Below are positions 7,858-18,500 of a stretch of 64,000 bases of DNA, in pieces (positions within the stretch are counted from its first letter, which is position 1; each line of letters begins with the position of its first letter). Origin of the DNA: Serratia sp. UGAL515B_01 (GTDB lineage Bacteria > Pseudomonadota > Gammaproteobacteria > Enterobacterales > Enterobacteriaceae); assembly GCF_033095805.1 (NCBI RefSeq), contig NZ_CP109901.1, positions 2,170,001 to 2,234,000 on the forward strand, written 5' to 3'. The position numbers and the translations under genes were made by a program. Below the pieces are notes generated by a model. It was not told where the DNA came from and made no database searches. It was given only the letters and a program-made list of their open reading frames with translations.

Positions 7858-10800
7858 TTAGCACCTCCTGTTCCCTCCCCTGCTGACCGGGGGCGGTGGC
7901 AGGCGATTTTTTATTCCCCTTGATTACTGCGTTTGGCTCAACTCCAACCTCATCAGCCGCCAAGCCTTGTCCTGCCTCGGTTGAAGCCACTTTTTCGCCC
8001 TCCAACTTAGCCCCAACTTGGGGGCAACTTGGCACCAACTTGCTTTCCTCTGAGTCCAACTTGCACTCACTGCCCCCATTCACAACATTCATCGTGGGCG
8101 AGGGGGAAGCAGCCCGTTTATTTTTCACCTTGATTACTGCGTTTGGCTCAACCCCAACCACATCAGCCGCCAAGCCTGGCTCTGCCTCGGTTAAAGCCGC
8201 TTTGTCACCCTCCAACCTGGCCCCAACTTGGGAGCAACTTGGCACCAACTTGCTTTCTTCTGAGTCCAACTTGCACTTACTGCCTGCATGCTCATCCACA
8301 TCAAGCAGGCCGCACAGATGGTTTTCATCACCGTTTTGGCCATCCCACAACAGTTCATACTGCAACAGATGCCCACGGCTACCGCCGTGCAGCAACAGGT
8401 ATTCCATTTCGCTCAAGCGCAAGCAATGTACCTTGAGCTGGTTATCACTCCAGTGGGTGTAACCCCGGATATCCCGCCGGGTAAAGCGCACTTCCGCGCT
8501 CTGGCAACCCTGACGCGCTGCCATACCCTTCACCATGTCCTGTATCAGCAGCAACAGCTTGCGCGTTTGCGGCGGCATTTCGTCCAGCGTTCGCCCCAGC
8601 ACTTCATGAGCAAGCCGATTCGCCAACTCGATATCAGACCGCTCGACCTCGATATACTCCAGCCATTCACCGCGATGCTGTACCCGCTTCACTTCCCGCT
8701 GGTACTGGTGCAACAGCGCTATCGACTGTATCAGCGTCAGGTATTTCATATGGTCGCGCCGGGTACGGGTTTTATCGCTCAGGAAGGTCAGTTGGTGCGC
8801 ATACGGGTTCACCACCCGGAGCGGCCTTAACAGCCGTTGCGCGTTCTGGTGCAGCCGCGTCAGATACCCTTTTTCATTCGCCGCCAGCAGTCCTTCCAGC
8901 GTTTGACCGTGCCGCTGCATGGCGTGGATGGCTTGCGTCTGCTCCCGCGATTCGTTCACCGTCAGCACCAGACAGCGGTTCAGTAACTCTTCATCCACAT
9001 CGATGGCCGTGGTGGTCAACATCAGCATCACCGGGCCTTGAACCTTGTATTCCCGCGTGACCAGTTCGCCGCTCTGCTCGTTCTTGCCCGTTGAGGCTAT
9101 CTTTAACTCCCCGTCCGACTGCAACAGCTTGAGTGCATACGCCGCTTGCCTAACACCTTCCTCTTCTGCGATAGCCAGTATCTTGTGTTGCAGGCTGGTT
9201 TCACCCAGATAGTAGAGGCTCTGCCCGGTCATGGCGCTGTACTGGATACGTTCTTCTTCCGGCATCAGCCCCAGCACCGCGTCCATCAGCGACGATTTAC
9301 CCGCCGCCGAGCTGCTCTGTATCAGCACCGCCAAGGGTTTATCCAGCTTGCGCGACGTCGCCGCCAGATACCCGGTCAGCAGATTCGACGATTCCCCCAC
9401 CACGCCACAGGTGGCCAGGTCATCAACGATACGTGTAGCCAACGCCCCATCTTTCAACAACGCCAGCGCCGCCGCTTCATCCTCTGCACTCAACGCCACC
9501 GCCGCAGGCGTGGCCTGCTCTACCGCCTGCCGCGCCTCGTCCTGCTTCTGCTCCAGCAACAGCAGCAACCGCCCACACTCCCGCTTGATAACAGAAGTCT
9601 CACAGCCCAGCTCGACCGTGGCCACATTGATATAACTCTGGCGCTGTTTGGCGTGGTACATGTCCAACTGGTCAACGTGGAACGCCCCGGTAGACTCATC
9701 CCGCACCTGAACGTTAACCTTCATCACATCGGGTACGCTGTTCTTCTGCCAGCCCCGCACCCGCCACACGCGGGGGCCGCAGTGCATCAGCAGTTCACCG
9801 GACGCGGTGACTTCTCCCGCCACCGCCTCCGTGTGTGACACCGCAGGGGCGGCTAAAGAAGAAGGGGTTTCTGCGCTGGCGGTGTCATGCTCCAACGCCG
9901 CACCGAGCCGCTGCGCCTGCTCCAACGACAAGCCCAGCGCCCTTTCAGGATTGCCGCTCTTTAGTGCGTATTCGTTCGCATCCAGCCCTTGCGGGAACCG
10001 CACCCGCCATGCTTCTATGCCTGCCGCCTGCAACTGCTCGGCAACCGCTTCCGCGCCCCGATCCCCGGCCTCGTCCCGATCGAAGGCGATCAACACCCGT
10101 TTCACGCCGTGATACTGCAACGCCGCCAGATGCTCCGCCGTGAAGCCGTTCACCCCGTAGGCAGCGATCACGTTGCGGAACCCGGCACACCAGAAGGTCA
10201 TGGCGTCGATCAGCGCTTCACACAGGATCACTTCCGAGGACGCTTTCAGCGCGGCTTCATTCCATACCCCGACCAGCGGCGACGACAGATACAGGTGTTT
10301 GGGATTCCCCTTGATAATCTTGTAATCCGGCTTGATACGCCGCCCGTACAGTTGCAGCACCCGGCCACGGTTCGCCACGTTGGCCGACTCCGCCCAACCG
10401 ATCACCGGCATCACCACACAGCCCCGGAAGTGGTCTTGTCGGGTCGTTTCCCGCAACACACCCACTTCCGCCAACCGTTCACGCAGCCGCCTGCCTTCCT
10501 TGCTCGATTTTGAGGGCAACACCCCGGCACTGCCGCCAACGCCATGATGACCCGCGAACCCCAACCGGAAGTGACTCACCAGTTCGGGGTGTGTCAGCCC
10601 ACGGCTGATCAGCCATTCCTGGGCTTCGGGCGACTCAAGCAGCTGTTGGTGATAGAAGTCGATCACCTGATTAAGCAGTGCCTGGCCATCGTCGTCCAGA
10701 TCGGCGAGCGTGGGCCGCACCGCAGGCGGCGAAGAAGAAGGGGCAGCAGTAGCAGCAACGGAGGACGTTCCCGCCAGTTCCCGCAGCCGGACCAGAGTTT

Positions 10801-11050
10801 GGGGGAAGGTGAGGCGCTCGGTCTGTTGCAGCCAGTCCAGCACCGAACCTGCCGCGCCACAGCCGAAGCAGTGATAAAGATTTTTGGCAGGCGAGATAAC
10901 GCAAGAGGGAGTTTTCTCCCGGTGGAACGGGCATAGCGTGACATAGTCCTTGCCCTGGCGTTTCAGCTCACGCCGTTGGCTATGTGCCACGTTCAACAGC
11001 GACACGTCACGCTTTAACTGCTCCAGCTCTGCCGGGGTCATTTTGCCCAT
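7841..11050 (-). CDS. Primase/helicase-like protein (CHC2 zinc finger, Toprim, AAA+), copy 2, complete
   Basis: 1069 residues from the ATG at 11050, with AGGAG seven bases upstream. The CHC2 zinc finger uses C40, H43, C61 and C64. The Toprim domain has E279 and the DxD at D324/D326 (FDRDEAGD). A P-loop ATPase follows, with Walker A SSSAAGKSS at 579-587, an acidic Walker B (ILAIAEEEG) and TTTAIDVDEELLNR as sensor/arginine-finger region. This order resembles fused primase-helicases of plasmids, satellites and integrative elements and suggests self-replication of a mobile element; that function is inferred. The C-terminus has two tandem 70-residue repeats. A truncated Xer recombinase overlaps its end by 17 bases. 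Confidence 0.88.
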   Translation of the reverse strand: MGKMTPAELEQLKRDVSLLNVAHSQRRELKRQGKDYVTLCPFHREKTPSCVISPAKNLYHCFGCGAAGSVLDWLQQTERLTFPQTLVRLRELAGTSSVAATAAPSSSPPAVRPTLADLDDDGQALLNQVIDFYHQQLLESPEAQEWLISRGLTHPELVSHFRLGFAGHHGVGGSAGVLPSKSSKEGRRLRERLAEVGVLRETTRQDHFRGCVVMPVIGWAESANVANRGRVLQLYGRRIKPDYKIIKGNPKHLYLSSPLVGVWNEAALKASSEVILCEALIDAMTFWCAGFRNVIAAYGVNGFTAEHLAALQYHGVKRVLIAFDRDEAGDRGAEAVAEQLQAAGIEAWRVRFPQGLDANEYALKSGNPERALGLSLEQAQRLGAALEHDTASAETPSSLAAPAVSHTEAVAGEVTASGELLMHCGPRVWRVRGWQKNSVPDVMKVNVQVRDESTGAFHVDQLDMYHAKQRQSYINVATVELGCETSVIKRECGRLLLLLEQKQDEARQAVEQATPAAVALSAEDEAAALALLKDGALATRIVDDLATCGVVGESSNLLTGYLAATSRKLDKPLAVLIQSSSAAGKSSLMDAVLGLMPEEERIQYSAMTGQSLYYLGETSLQHKILAIAEEEGVRQAAYALKLLQSDGELKIASTGKNEQSGELVTREYKVQGPVMLMLTTTAIDVDEELLNRCLVLTVNESREQTQAIHAMQRHGQTLEGLLAANEKGYLTRLHQNAQRLLRPLRVVNPYAHQLTFLSDKTRTRRDHMKYLTLIQSIALLHQYQREVKRVQHRGEWLEYIEVERSDIELANRLAHEVLGRTLDEMPPQTRKLLLLIQDMVKGMAARQGCQSAEVRFTRRDIRGYTHWSDNQLKVHCLRLSEMEYLLLHGGSRGHLLQYELLWDGQNGDENHLCGLLDVDEHAGSKCKLDSEESKLVPSCSQVGARLEGDKAALTEAEPGLAADVVGVEPNAVIKVKNKRAASPSPTMNVVNGGSECKLDSEESKLVPSCPQVGAKLEGEKVASTEAGQGLAADEVGVEPNAVIKGNKKSPATAPGQQGREQEVLNGAER
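7918..8283. repeat. Tandem 210-bp repeat inside the primase-like gene
   Basis: Bases 7918-8073 and 8128-8283 are near-identical direct repeats with a 210-base period. They encode two copies of a 70-residue segment containing CKLDSEESKLVPSC and VGVEPNAVIK near the protein C-terminus. The period is in frame, so the gene stays open. In the first block the corresponding repeat begins at about position 29. Confidence 0.85.
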
Positions 11051-11084
11051 TCCGCTGCTCCTATAAAAACCGGTCAAGATTCTA

Positions 11085-11124
11085 TTGTGCGTTATTTTAG
11101 TATCCGATATGCTACCATTGTCAA
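11085..11124. promoter_or_regulatory. Overlapping divergent promoters, primase / Xre gene (copy 2)
   Basis: Same sequence as 2977-3016. Plus strand: TTGTGC, 17-base spacer, TATGCT toward the Xre gene. Minus strand: TTGACA, 16-base spacer, TACTAA toward the primase gene. Predicted from motifs only. Confidence 0.55.
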
Positions 11125-11147
11125 GCACACTTTATACGGAGGTTAAG

Positions 11148-11525
11148 ATGACGGGATTGTTCTCTCACTGGTTGATGTCCATGAGTGTTTCCACACGTTT
11201 AGCCCATATCCGTAAGAGTAAAGGTTTGACCCAGCAGGCGCTGGCTGATGCTATCGGTTTGCATGTCACGCAGATTAAGCGTTACGAAGCTGGAACCTCT
11301 CAACCTTCTCTTGAAGCGATTAAGAAGATTGCACAGACCTTACGCGTTACCACTGACTCGCTGATTTTTGAAGAAGGAGAACTGGCTCCTGATGCTGATT
11401 TGGCGTTACAGTTTCAGGCTATTTCCGGCATGGCACCAGAACAGCAGCAGGTTATCAAGCAACTGCTGGAAGGGATGATTATCAAGTATGAAGCTGAACG
11501 ATGGTCATCGAAGATGAAGGGATAA
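11148..11525 (+). CDS. Xre-family helix-turn-helix regulator, copy 2
   Basis: 125 residues, nearly identical to the copy at 3040-3417: one Pro to Ser change near residue 11, the rest silent. Same GGAGG ribosome binding site and same place between divergent promoters and the symE-like genes. Two near-identical repressors should recognise both promoter regions, so regulation of the two blocks is probably shared. Confidence 0.85.
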   Translation: MTGLFSHWLMSMSVSTRLAHIRKSKGLTQQALADAIGLHVTQIKRYEAGTSQPSLEAIKKIAQTLRVTTDSLIFEEGELAPDADLALQFQAISGMAPEQQQVIKQLLEGMIIKYEAERWSSKMKG

Positions 11526-11538
11526 CACCAGATTTAGC

Positions 11539-11572
11539 GCAGTAACAACAGGTTGCACCCTGCTGTTACTGC
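11539..11572 (+). other. Hairpin upstream of symE-like gene 1 (copy 2)
   Basis: Identical to the hairpin at 3431-3464 (9-bp stem, one mismatch, then 4 bp). Its conservation in both copies mirrors that of the flanking genes and is not independent evidence of function. Confidence 0.6.
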
Positions 11573-11602
11573 TAACCACAACCAACTAGCAAGGAGTTGA
11601 TC

Positions 11603-11890
11603 ATGGCTGCAAGCGATGATAAAGCAATACAACGCATTTCCCAAGCCGAGCGCTATTCACGCGCACGGTTTCAGGCGATCAGTCTGCGAGGGAAGTGGCT
11701 CACCGAGGCCGGATTTACCGAAGGGATGCCGTTAAAAATACGCATCATGCCCGGCTGCATGGTGATCACTGCGCAGAACACCCGCGAGCTATGGAGCTGT
11801 TTGGAAGGACTCAGCATTGAACCGTTTGACGATGCAGCAGCGGCCAACTGGCTCAAGCATTACCCCGGTGGCCTGATGTTTGTTGAGTGA
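11603..11890 (+). CDS. SymE-family toxin-like protein 1, copy 2
   Basis: 95 residues, differing from the copy at 3495-3782 by one residue (Thr to Ala at position 3) and several silent changes. The same SymE signature (RFQAISLRGKWLTEAGF, then GMPLKIRIMPG) and the same AGGAG-led start apply. The nearly pure synonymous difference suggests that protein sequence is under selection. Confidence 0.75.
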   Translation: MAASDDKAIQRISQAERYSRARFQAISLRGKWLTEAGFTEGMPLKIRIMPGCMVITAQNTRELWSCLEGLSIEPFDDAAAANWLKHYPGGLMFVE

Positions 11891-11912
11891 TAGCGACTAA
11901 GGAGAGATGCTG

Positions 11913-12257
11913 ATGAACATCACTTTTACCCCTGAACCGATCCCGGAGCTGATATTGGCAGGCGATACGCTGGCGACATTCGGTTTTACCTGTGGCACGC
12001 CGTTACAACTGACGCTCCAGAACCACACGCTGTGGATCACCCCCGTCACCGACGAAGCCGTTTGGGAACAACTCTGCGAAGCCAGCCAACACCGCCCGGA
12101 TCTTGGCGCGGATTGGGTGCGGGAGAACGGCGAGTTGGTGATTGCTGGCGACTGGCTGACCGAGTCCGGCATTACTGCCGCTGAACAACTGGAAGTCACC
12201 ACCGCCCCCGGTGTTATCCGGTTGCAGCGGCGGGAAAATGGTATGTTCAAGGCTTAG
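11913..12257 (+). CDS. SymE-family protein 2, copy 2
   Basis: 114 residues from the ATG at 11913 (AAGGAG eight bases upstream). It has the same two AbrB-like halves as the copy at 3805-4149. Differences concentrate in the last quarter, where this copy reads APGVIRLQRRENGMFKA. It ends 33 bases from the convergent immunity gene of the intact CdiA. Confidence 0.7.
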   Translation: MNITFTPEPIPELILAGDTLATFGFTCGTPLQLTLQNHTLWITPVTDEAVWEQLCEASQHRPDLGADWVRENGELVIAGDWLTESGITAAEQLEVTTAPGVIRLQRRENGMFKA

Positions 12258-12267
12258 ATGTAGGAAC

Positions 12268-12285
12268 CCCGGCCAGTTGGCCGGG
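12268..12285. terminator. Hairpin between convergent symE-like 2 and mafI-like genes
   Basis: CCCGGCC/GGCCGGG with a four-base loop forms a perfect 7-bp stem between the two converging genes. T-runs are lacking on both sides, so termination strength is uncertain. Confidence 0.5.
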
Positions 12286-12290
12286 ATCTA

Positions 12291-12554
12291 TCACCGGATA
12301 ATTAATTCTCTTAAATGTTTTAAACTAACATCACTAACATCCATTTTAAGTTCATTACAAATAGTTATAGCTAAATCATATTCAGTCTGACTAATCGGTA
12401 CTTCATATTCGCTTAAATGATCACAAATCGTTTCGAAAGCTAACCCTCTTTCACCATGCCCTACATAACCAATTGCATCCTGAAGCATTTCATCATCTAA
12501 GCGTTCCTTAAAAAGGCCGCCAAAATATGTTATTTTTTTATCTAACTCGTTCAC
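12291..12554 (-). CDS. MafI-family-like immunity protein for the EndoU CdiA toxin
   Basis: 87 residues from a GTG at 12554, with GAGGTGG just upstream, starting 14 bases after the cdiA stop. The pattern DAIGYVGHGERGLAFETICD followed by HLSEYEVPIS resembles MafI immunity proteins, which in Neisseria protect against MafB toxins, some of which carry EndoU domains. The adjacent CdiA ends in an EndoU-like domain, so toxin and immunity families agree. It is AT-rich relative to cdiA. Expected role: cytoplasmic binding and neutralisation of the incoming or self-made nuclease. The family assignment is from memory. Confidence 0.7.
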   Translation of the reverse strand: MNELDKKITYFGGLFKERLDDEMLQDAIGYVGHGERGLAFETICDHLSEYEVPISQTEYDLAITICNELKMDVSDVSLKHLRELIIR

Positions 12555-12568
12555 TTAACCACCTCAGA

Positions 12569-15500
12569 TCATTTGGTTTTCTTATAGCTACTCGGAATTG
12601 GGGCATTATCAGGAAAAGCTGTAACAATTTTGCCCGTTGCTGGCTGGTAAACAACTCTAATCCTTACCCCATCTCTGGTTTCATAGGACACCCAGTTAGC
12701 AGGTTTTCCTTTACTGGTATAGATACCACCGGTACCCGTTTGGGCAAACCATTGAGTATCAGGAGATGTAGCAATATCGCCAACAGCATGTACTACTTTG
12801 TCAGCAGACCAGTTTTGCGGGAAAACAGTTTTCCCTGGATTTCCTGGGTAAAGATGTCCTCCGCTCGTTAAGCTGTCCCCATACAAAATATGCTGTTTAG
12901 CTTCTGGTGAAAGAATATCGACATATTTCTGATTTGCCGGACTGATGGAACTCTCAGCCATTAGGCCCTTGAGTTTTGCAGCGGCAGCACCACCCAATAC
13001 TGGTGTCATCGAAGCCGCCACAATCTTCATCCCATCGTAAGTAGAGACGTATTGTTCTGCTGTCGCCTTATCTACGCCAAGTTGCACCATGGCATAGTTC
13101 ACCATCGCATCCTTCACCTGCTGCTGATTCTGCGCATCAACACTGGTGATATTCAGCAGGTTCAATATCTGACCATAGGCATCAGAGTACATATCACTGA
13201 CTTTATTATTGTACTGCCCGGTTTCGTACTCACCTTTCGCCGCGATAACCTTCAGTCTTGCACTCGCACAAGCCGCACTTCCTGCGTTGCCATTGCCACA
13301 GGCATCGATCACTTCCTTGTCGCTGGCGATATCCTTTTCACGCAGTTCATTGATTTTCTGTTGTGCCTGCTCACGCTCTGCCGGATCTTTGCTGTTCTGG
13401 AGTTTCTGTTTCGCTAACTCAAGCTCTGTCTTCTCCTGAACGCTCAGATAGTTATTCTCCACCGCGTTCTTGCCGGTTTGCGCACCCGCCAGCGCATTCG
13501 CCGTGCTGTCGCCCACAATACCACCGGCCATGCCCGCCGCCAAGGTGGCCAACAGGCTCACGGTCTGTTTCTGTTCTTCCGTCAGCTTATCCTTGTCCCA
13601 GCCCAGTCCCGCGAGGATATGCGGGGCCAACAGCTCGGCACTCGCGGCTCCCGCCGCTCCGGCCAGCGCACCGTTACCGCTGGCATAGGCCGTGACCGCA
13701 CCCAGCACCGCATGCGCCATCGCGTTAGCCGCCTGATTGTCCCCGGTCGCTTTCTTTATCACCCCCGCCAGATACGGTGCGCTCGCCCCGGTCAGCGCCT
13801 GCGCCATATTCCCACCCGCCAGACCTTGGATCGCTGCCGTGGCCGCCTGGATACCCTGCTGGATCGCGCTGCCCGTACCCCATTGCGCCATCGCCGTGTT
13901 ATACGCTTGCTGCTGCACATCCGCCTCGGTGAACGGCTTGCCTTTCGCGACCAGTTGTTCTCTGGCCGCCTGCAACGCTGCCGGGTCTTTCTGGGCATTC
14001 AGACCGGCTATCTGGCCTTGCGTCCGCGCAATATCCATCGCCTGACCCCCAATCGCCCCAATCAGCTGCGCTTCCCTTAACCGGTTCTGCTCCTTCTCTT
14101 TATCAAAAATCGGCGCAATGCTGCCGTTGGCATTCTCGGTGTCGCGGCTCAGGTCGGCGATGTCCTGCTGCTGGTTGTCTTTATCGCGGATGGTGATGGT
14201 GCCCTCGGCGATGGCCGCTTGGGTGGTGCCCTCAGCACTCCCGCTGTGGTTGGCCCCCGACAGCGCCAGGTTGTTGCTGTTCGACAGCACGTTGCCCAGC
14301 CGGCTGCCCCCGGTGCTGAAGCTGCCCCCCTGATGTTCGGTCTTGAAGTCCGCCTTGTTGTCGATATCGCTGAAGCCCAGCGTGCCGGTGTCCAGGCGGT
14401 TCTTGCTCGTGTCCGCTTGGCTGGCTATCACCGCCCCGTCCAGCTGGGTGTGATTGCCCACGGTGATGTCAAAGCCGCCTTTGCCGGCAAAGAGGCCCGT
14501 CTGCTCCTGCACGCTGTCATAGTTGCTGTTGACCTTGTCTCGGCTGGTCGAGAACTGTACCCCGCTACCGGCACCCGGCCCCACCGGCACCGACAGCCCA
14601 CCGGACATACTGCTCTGGTGCGCGTCATAACGGTCGCTGTCCTGCTGGCTGCGCAGCGTCAGGTCACGCCCCACGTCCAGGTTTATCGTGTCGCCACTCA
14701 CCTGCGCGCCGGTCAGGGTGGTGTCGCGTCCGCTGGTGATGCGTACGGTGTTGCCGCTGTCAATCGTGGTTTCTGTCCACTGGGTGCCGTTGCCGTTCTC
14801 CGCACCCTGGCTCTTGTTGGCATTCGCCGAGGCCATCACCCCGGCGGTCGACACGTCAAGCCCCACCCCAAAACCGCTGCCGCTGTTACTGCCGGTGGTC
14901 TGCTGGGTGTTGGCCACGCCGCCGAGCAACACATCCCGTTCGGCGCTCAGGGTGGTATCGCCCCCGGCCTTCAGCTGGCTGCCCAGGACGGTGATATCCC
15001 CCTTCTGACTGCCCGTGCCCTTGCCGGTGGCGGTGATGGAGAGGTTATTGCCCGCCGTCAACGTTGAGCCGGCCGCCGTGGTCGATTGTGACTGGCTGTC
15101 GGAGGCGGACGTCTGGCTGCCCAGCGAGGCGCTGAGCCCCACGGTGGCGCGGGCATCGCCGCCTTTGGCCAGCTCGACCCCCACCGCCTGACCCGCCTGC
15201 ACCCCGGACAGCACCGCCTGGGTGTGCTGCAACGCCGCCAGGCGGCTGTCGGTCTCTTTATTCGCCTGCCGGGCGGTGGTCACCGCGGTGTTCACCGCAC
15301 CGCCGGCCGCTCCCGACAGTGCCACCGTCAGCCCGCTCTGCTGCTGTTCAACCGTGTGGCGCTGGGCGCTCTGGTGCTCGGCCGCCAGTACCGACACGCT
15401 GCTGCCGCTCAGGCTGAGGTCTTTGCCGGCCATCACGTCAGACCCTTTCACCGTCAGGTCCTCCCCGGCGCTCAGGGTGACATTGCCCATCAGGCTGCCG

Positions 15501-18500
15501 ACGGTGCTGCCCACGCTGCTCAGCGTGCTGCCGGTGTCCGTCATCGTGGTCTTGCTGCTGCCCACCATCACGCCCAGACCGCCGGTGCTCATCACCCCCG
15601 ACTTGCTCTGTTCATAACGGTGAGACTCGCTCTCCCGTTGCTGCGCAGTGGTGACCGTCAGGCTCTCTTTGGCCCGCAGGGCCAGGTCGTTATCCGCCAC
15701 CACCTGGCTGCCGCTGACGGCAATGTTTTTGCCGCTGACGTCGATGGCCCCCGCCGACAGCAGGGACCCCACCGCCCACGTCTGGCTCAGGCTGTCCTCG
15801 GTGTGGGTGGTGGTGCTGGAGAGCACACCTTTGCTGGTGCCGGTGTGCTGACGGTAGGCGTCATGCTGCTCATTCTGTGTCGACAGGGTGACATTGCCAC
15901 CGGCCGCCAGGTTCAAGGCCCCGTCGGTTCGTATCGCACTGGCGCTCAGGGCAATGTCCTGCGCGGCGTTCAGCCGCACGTCGCCCTTGGCGCTCAGCTG
16001 GCTGCCCTGCAGCGTTTCATCATACAGGTTCACCGCGCTGGTATGGCGTTGGCTGGATGACTCGCCGGTGACCTGCAGGCTGTCGGTGGCGGCCTGCAGG
16101 GTGATGCCCTGTGCCTGCACGTTCACCGTGTCGGCCTTGAGGTTGGCCCCGGTGGCCGTCAGGTGGGTGACGTCGGCGTTCAGTGCCCCCCCGACCGTCA
16201 CGGTGCTGCCCAGATGGCGCCGGTGTTCACTGGTGGCGCTGCCGCCGCCGTACTGCGTGTCTATCCGGTCGCGGGTCTGGGTGGTGTTCAGCACCCAGTC
16301 ACCGCCGGTGGTGACCTGCAGGTCCTGGCCGACCGTCAGGCTGGCCCCTTGCTGAATGAAGTCGCGCTGGGCGTTGATAGTCGCACCGTCGCTGACGGTG
16401 ATACTGGCCAGCGGCCCGAGCTGCGAGTCGGTGCGCTGTACCGCCCCGTTGTCGCTGCCGTAGAGCGTCGTCTCGGTGCGCAGCAGCACGTCACGCCCGC
16501 TGTCGAGCCGCAGGCTGCCGGCATTGAGCCGTGCCCCGCTGAGGTCGATGTCGCTGTTCAACGTGCCAAGCTGCAGGGTGTTGCCCGCCTGCAGCAACCC
16601 GCCCCGGTTGTCCAGCGTCACGTCTTTGGCCATGTCCAGGCTCAGGTTCCGGGTGGCGGTCACCGCCCCCGCATTGGTGAACCCCTGCATGTTGGTCAAC
16701 CGGATATCCTCTGCCGCGATGACCGCCCCGTTAGCCCGCAGGTCCCCCGGTTTGACGCCCGCCAGATAGACCACCGGCACCAGCACGGTTTGCCCGGCCA
16801 CCTCGCGGGTCTCCATCAGCACGATGTTGTGGGTCAGGGTCGCCATCTGTTCGGCGCTGAGGCCGGTGCCCAGGGCAATATTGAAGGCCTGGCTGTATTG
16901 CAGGCCGTCGGCAAACAGCTGTTCGAACTGCGCCTGCGCGTCGCGGTAATCCGCCATCACCGCGCGCCCGGTCAGCGCCAGAACCTGGTCGCGTACCAGA
17001 CGCTGTTCATAGGCGTTGTCCCCCAGGCGCTTGAGGATACGGTTCGGGTCGGTGCTCAACTGGGCCAGCACCGTGTCCGACCCGCGCCACTGGTTCAGGT
17101 TGGCAAACGCCGGGTTGGTCTCTATCAGGTAGTGGCTGTTGACGCTGGGGTCCACGCTAAACCGGTACAGACCGCCGCTCGGCGGGGTCAGGGAAAGGCC
17201 GTTGAACTCCACGCTGAAGGCCTTGCCGGTGTTGTCACGCACCGACGGTGGCGCCACCGTGCCCGGGGTTGCCCCGTTGTTGAGGGTGACCCCGCTGCCG
17301 CTTATCGTGTGGGCGGTCAGGCTGGAGGCGTACGCCGAGGTGGCCTGCTCCTTCACCTCCGGGCCCCAGGCGGTACTCCACAACTCACCCTTGTAGGTGC
17401 GGTAGTTCCATTGGCCGGTGGAGGTGGTACGCTCCATCAGCCGTTGGGCACTGCCCCAGCCATCCTGCAGCAGGGTCACCCCGGTGAGGTCAATCGCCCC
17501 CTGGGCGCTCACCTTGCTCCAGTAGTTCTCCAGGGTGCCCACCCGTGCCGTCAGGTCACCCCCGGCCAGCAGTTGGGCCTCCGGGCTGATGCGGTCGATG
17601 TGGTTATAGGCGAGCGTCGAGGTGTAATCCGTGCCGATATAGTCGCTGTTCATCGACCCGCCGTGCGGCGGCTCCGCGTAGCGCCCCCCCGGGATATCGG
17701 GGGTGTCCGGCGTCCAGAACGCCGAGCCGTGCTGGGTATCGGCCACCACAAAATCGCTGTCGGCGGTCAGGATGTGGCGGCGGTTGGTCAGAGTGGTGGC
17801 CTCAACCCGCAGGTCCTTACCGGACTCAATCAGGCCAGAAATGTTCAACACCTGGGCGGCGGCTCGATACTGTCCGTCCTCATCCTGGCCCCCGGCCAGC
17901 ACCAAGTTGCCCATGCCCAAGAGCGTGGTGCTCGGGGCGGTGTCGGTGTCGGTCACCGTGTCGCTGTTTTCAATCACCGGGGCCAGCAGCGCCAGGGTGC
18001 CGTTCTCATCGGTGGCCCCTATCAGGGCCTGTGGCCCGCTGTTGGTGATGCGCTCGCGGGCCCGCAGCGTCCCGTCGCCGCTGATGAGGGTGCCGGTATT
18101 GAACAGGGTGGTGACATCGGTCTCCAGCCGGCCATTGACCTGCACCTCCCCGCGGTTGGTCAACGCGCCCGCGCTGGTCAGGCTGGCCTGGGTGGCGACA
18201 AGCGAACCGCTGTTCTCCAGGTTGCCGGTGTGCGTGTTCAGCGTACCGCCGGCGATAATCTGCCCGGCGTTGGTCACCGCACCGGGGGTGGTCAGGGTGA
18301 GGTCTCGCCCGACCTGCAGCCATGCCCCCGCCTGATGGGTGAAGTCCCCTTGCAACCCCAGGGTCAGGTCTTCACTGGCGGTGATGCGGCCCGCGTCATT
18401 ATTCAACTGCCCCAGCGCAAGCGACACCGTGCGGGCACTCAGCGTGCCGCCCTGGTTATCGAGGGTTTGCCCCGCGTTGCCGTTCGCCGTCAGGCTCAGG

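Larger units (their letters stand above)
8100..12260. repeat. Second copy of the CDI-associated accessory block
   Basis: Matches 1-4150. It contains the primase-like gene, overlapping promoters, Xre gene and both symE-like genes in the same order and spacing. It ends just before the MafI-like immunity gene of the intact CdiA. Confidence 0.93.
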
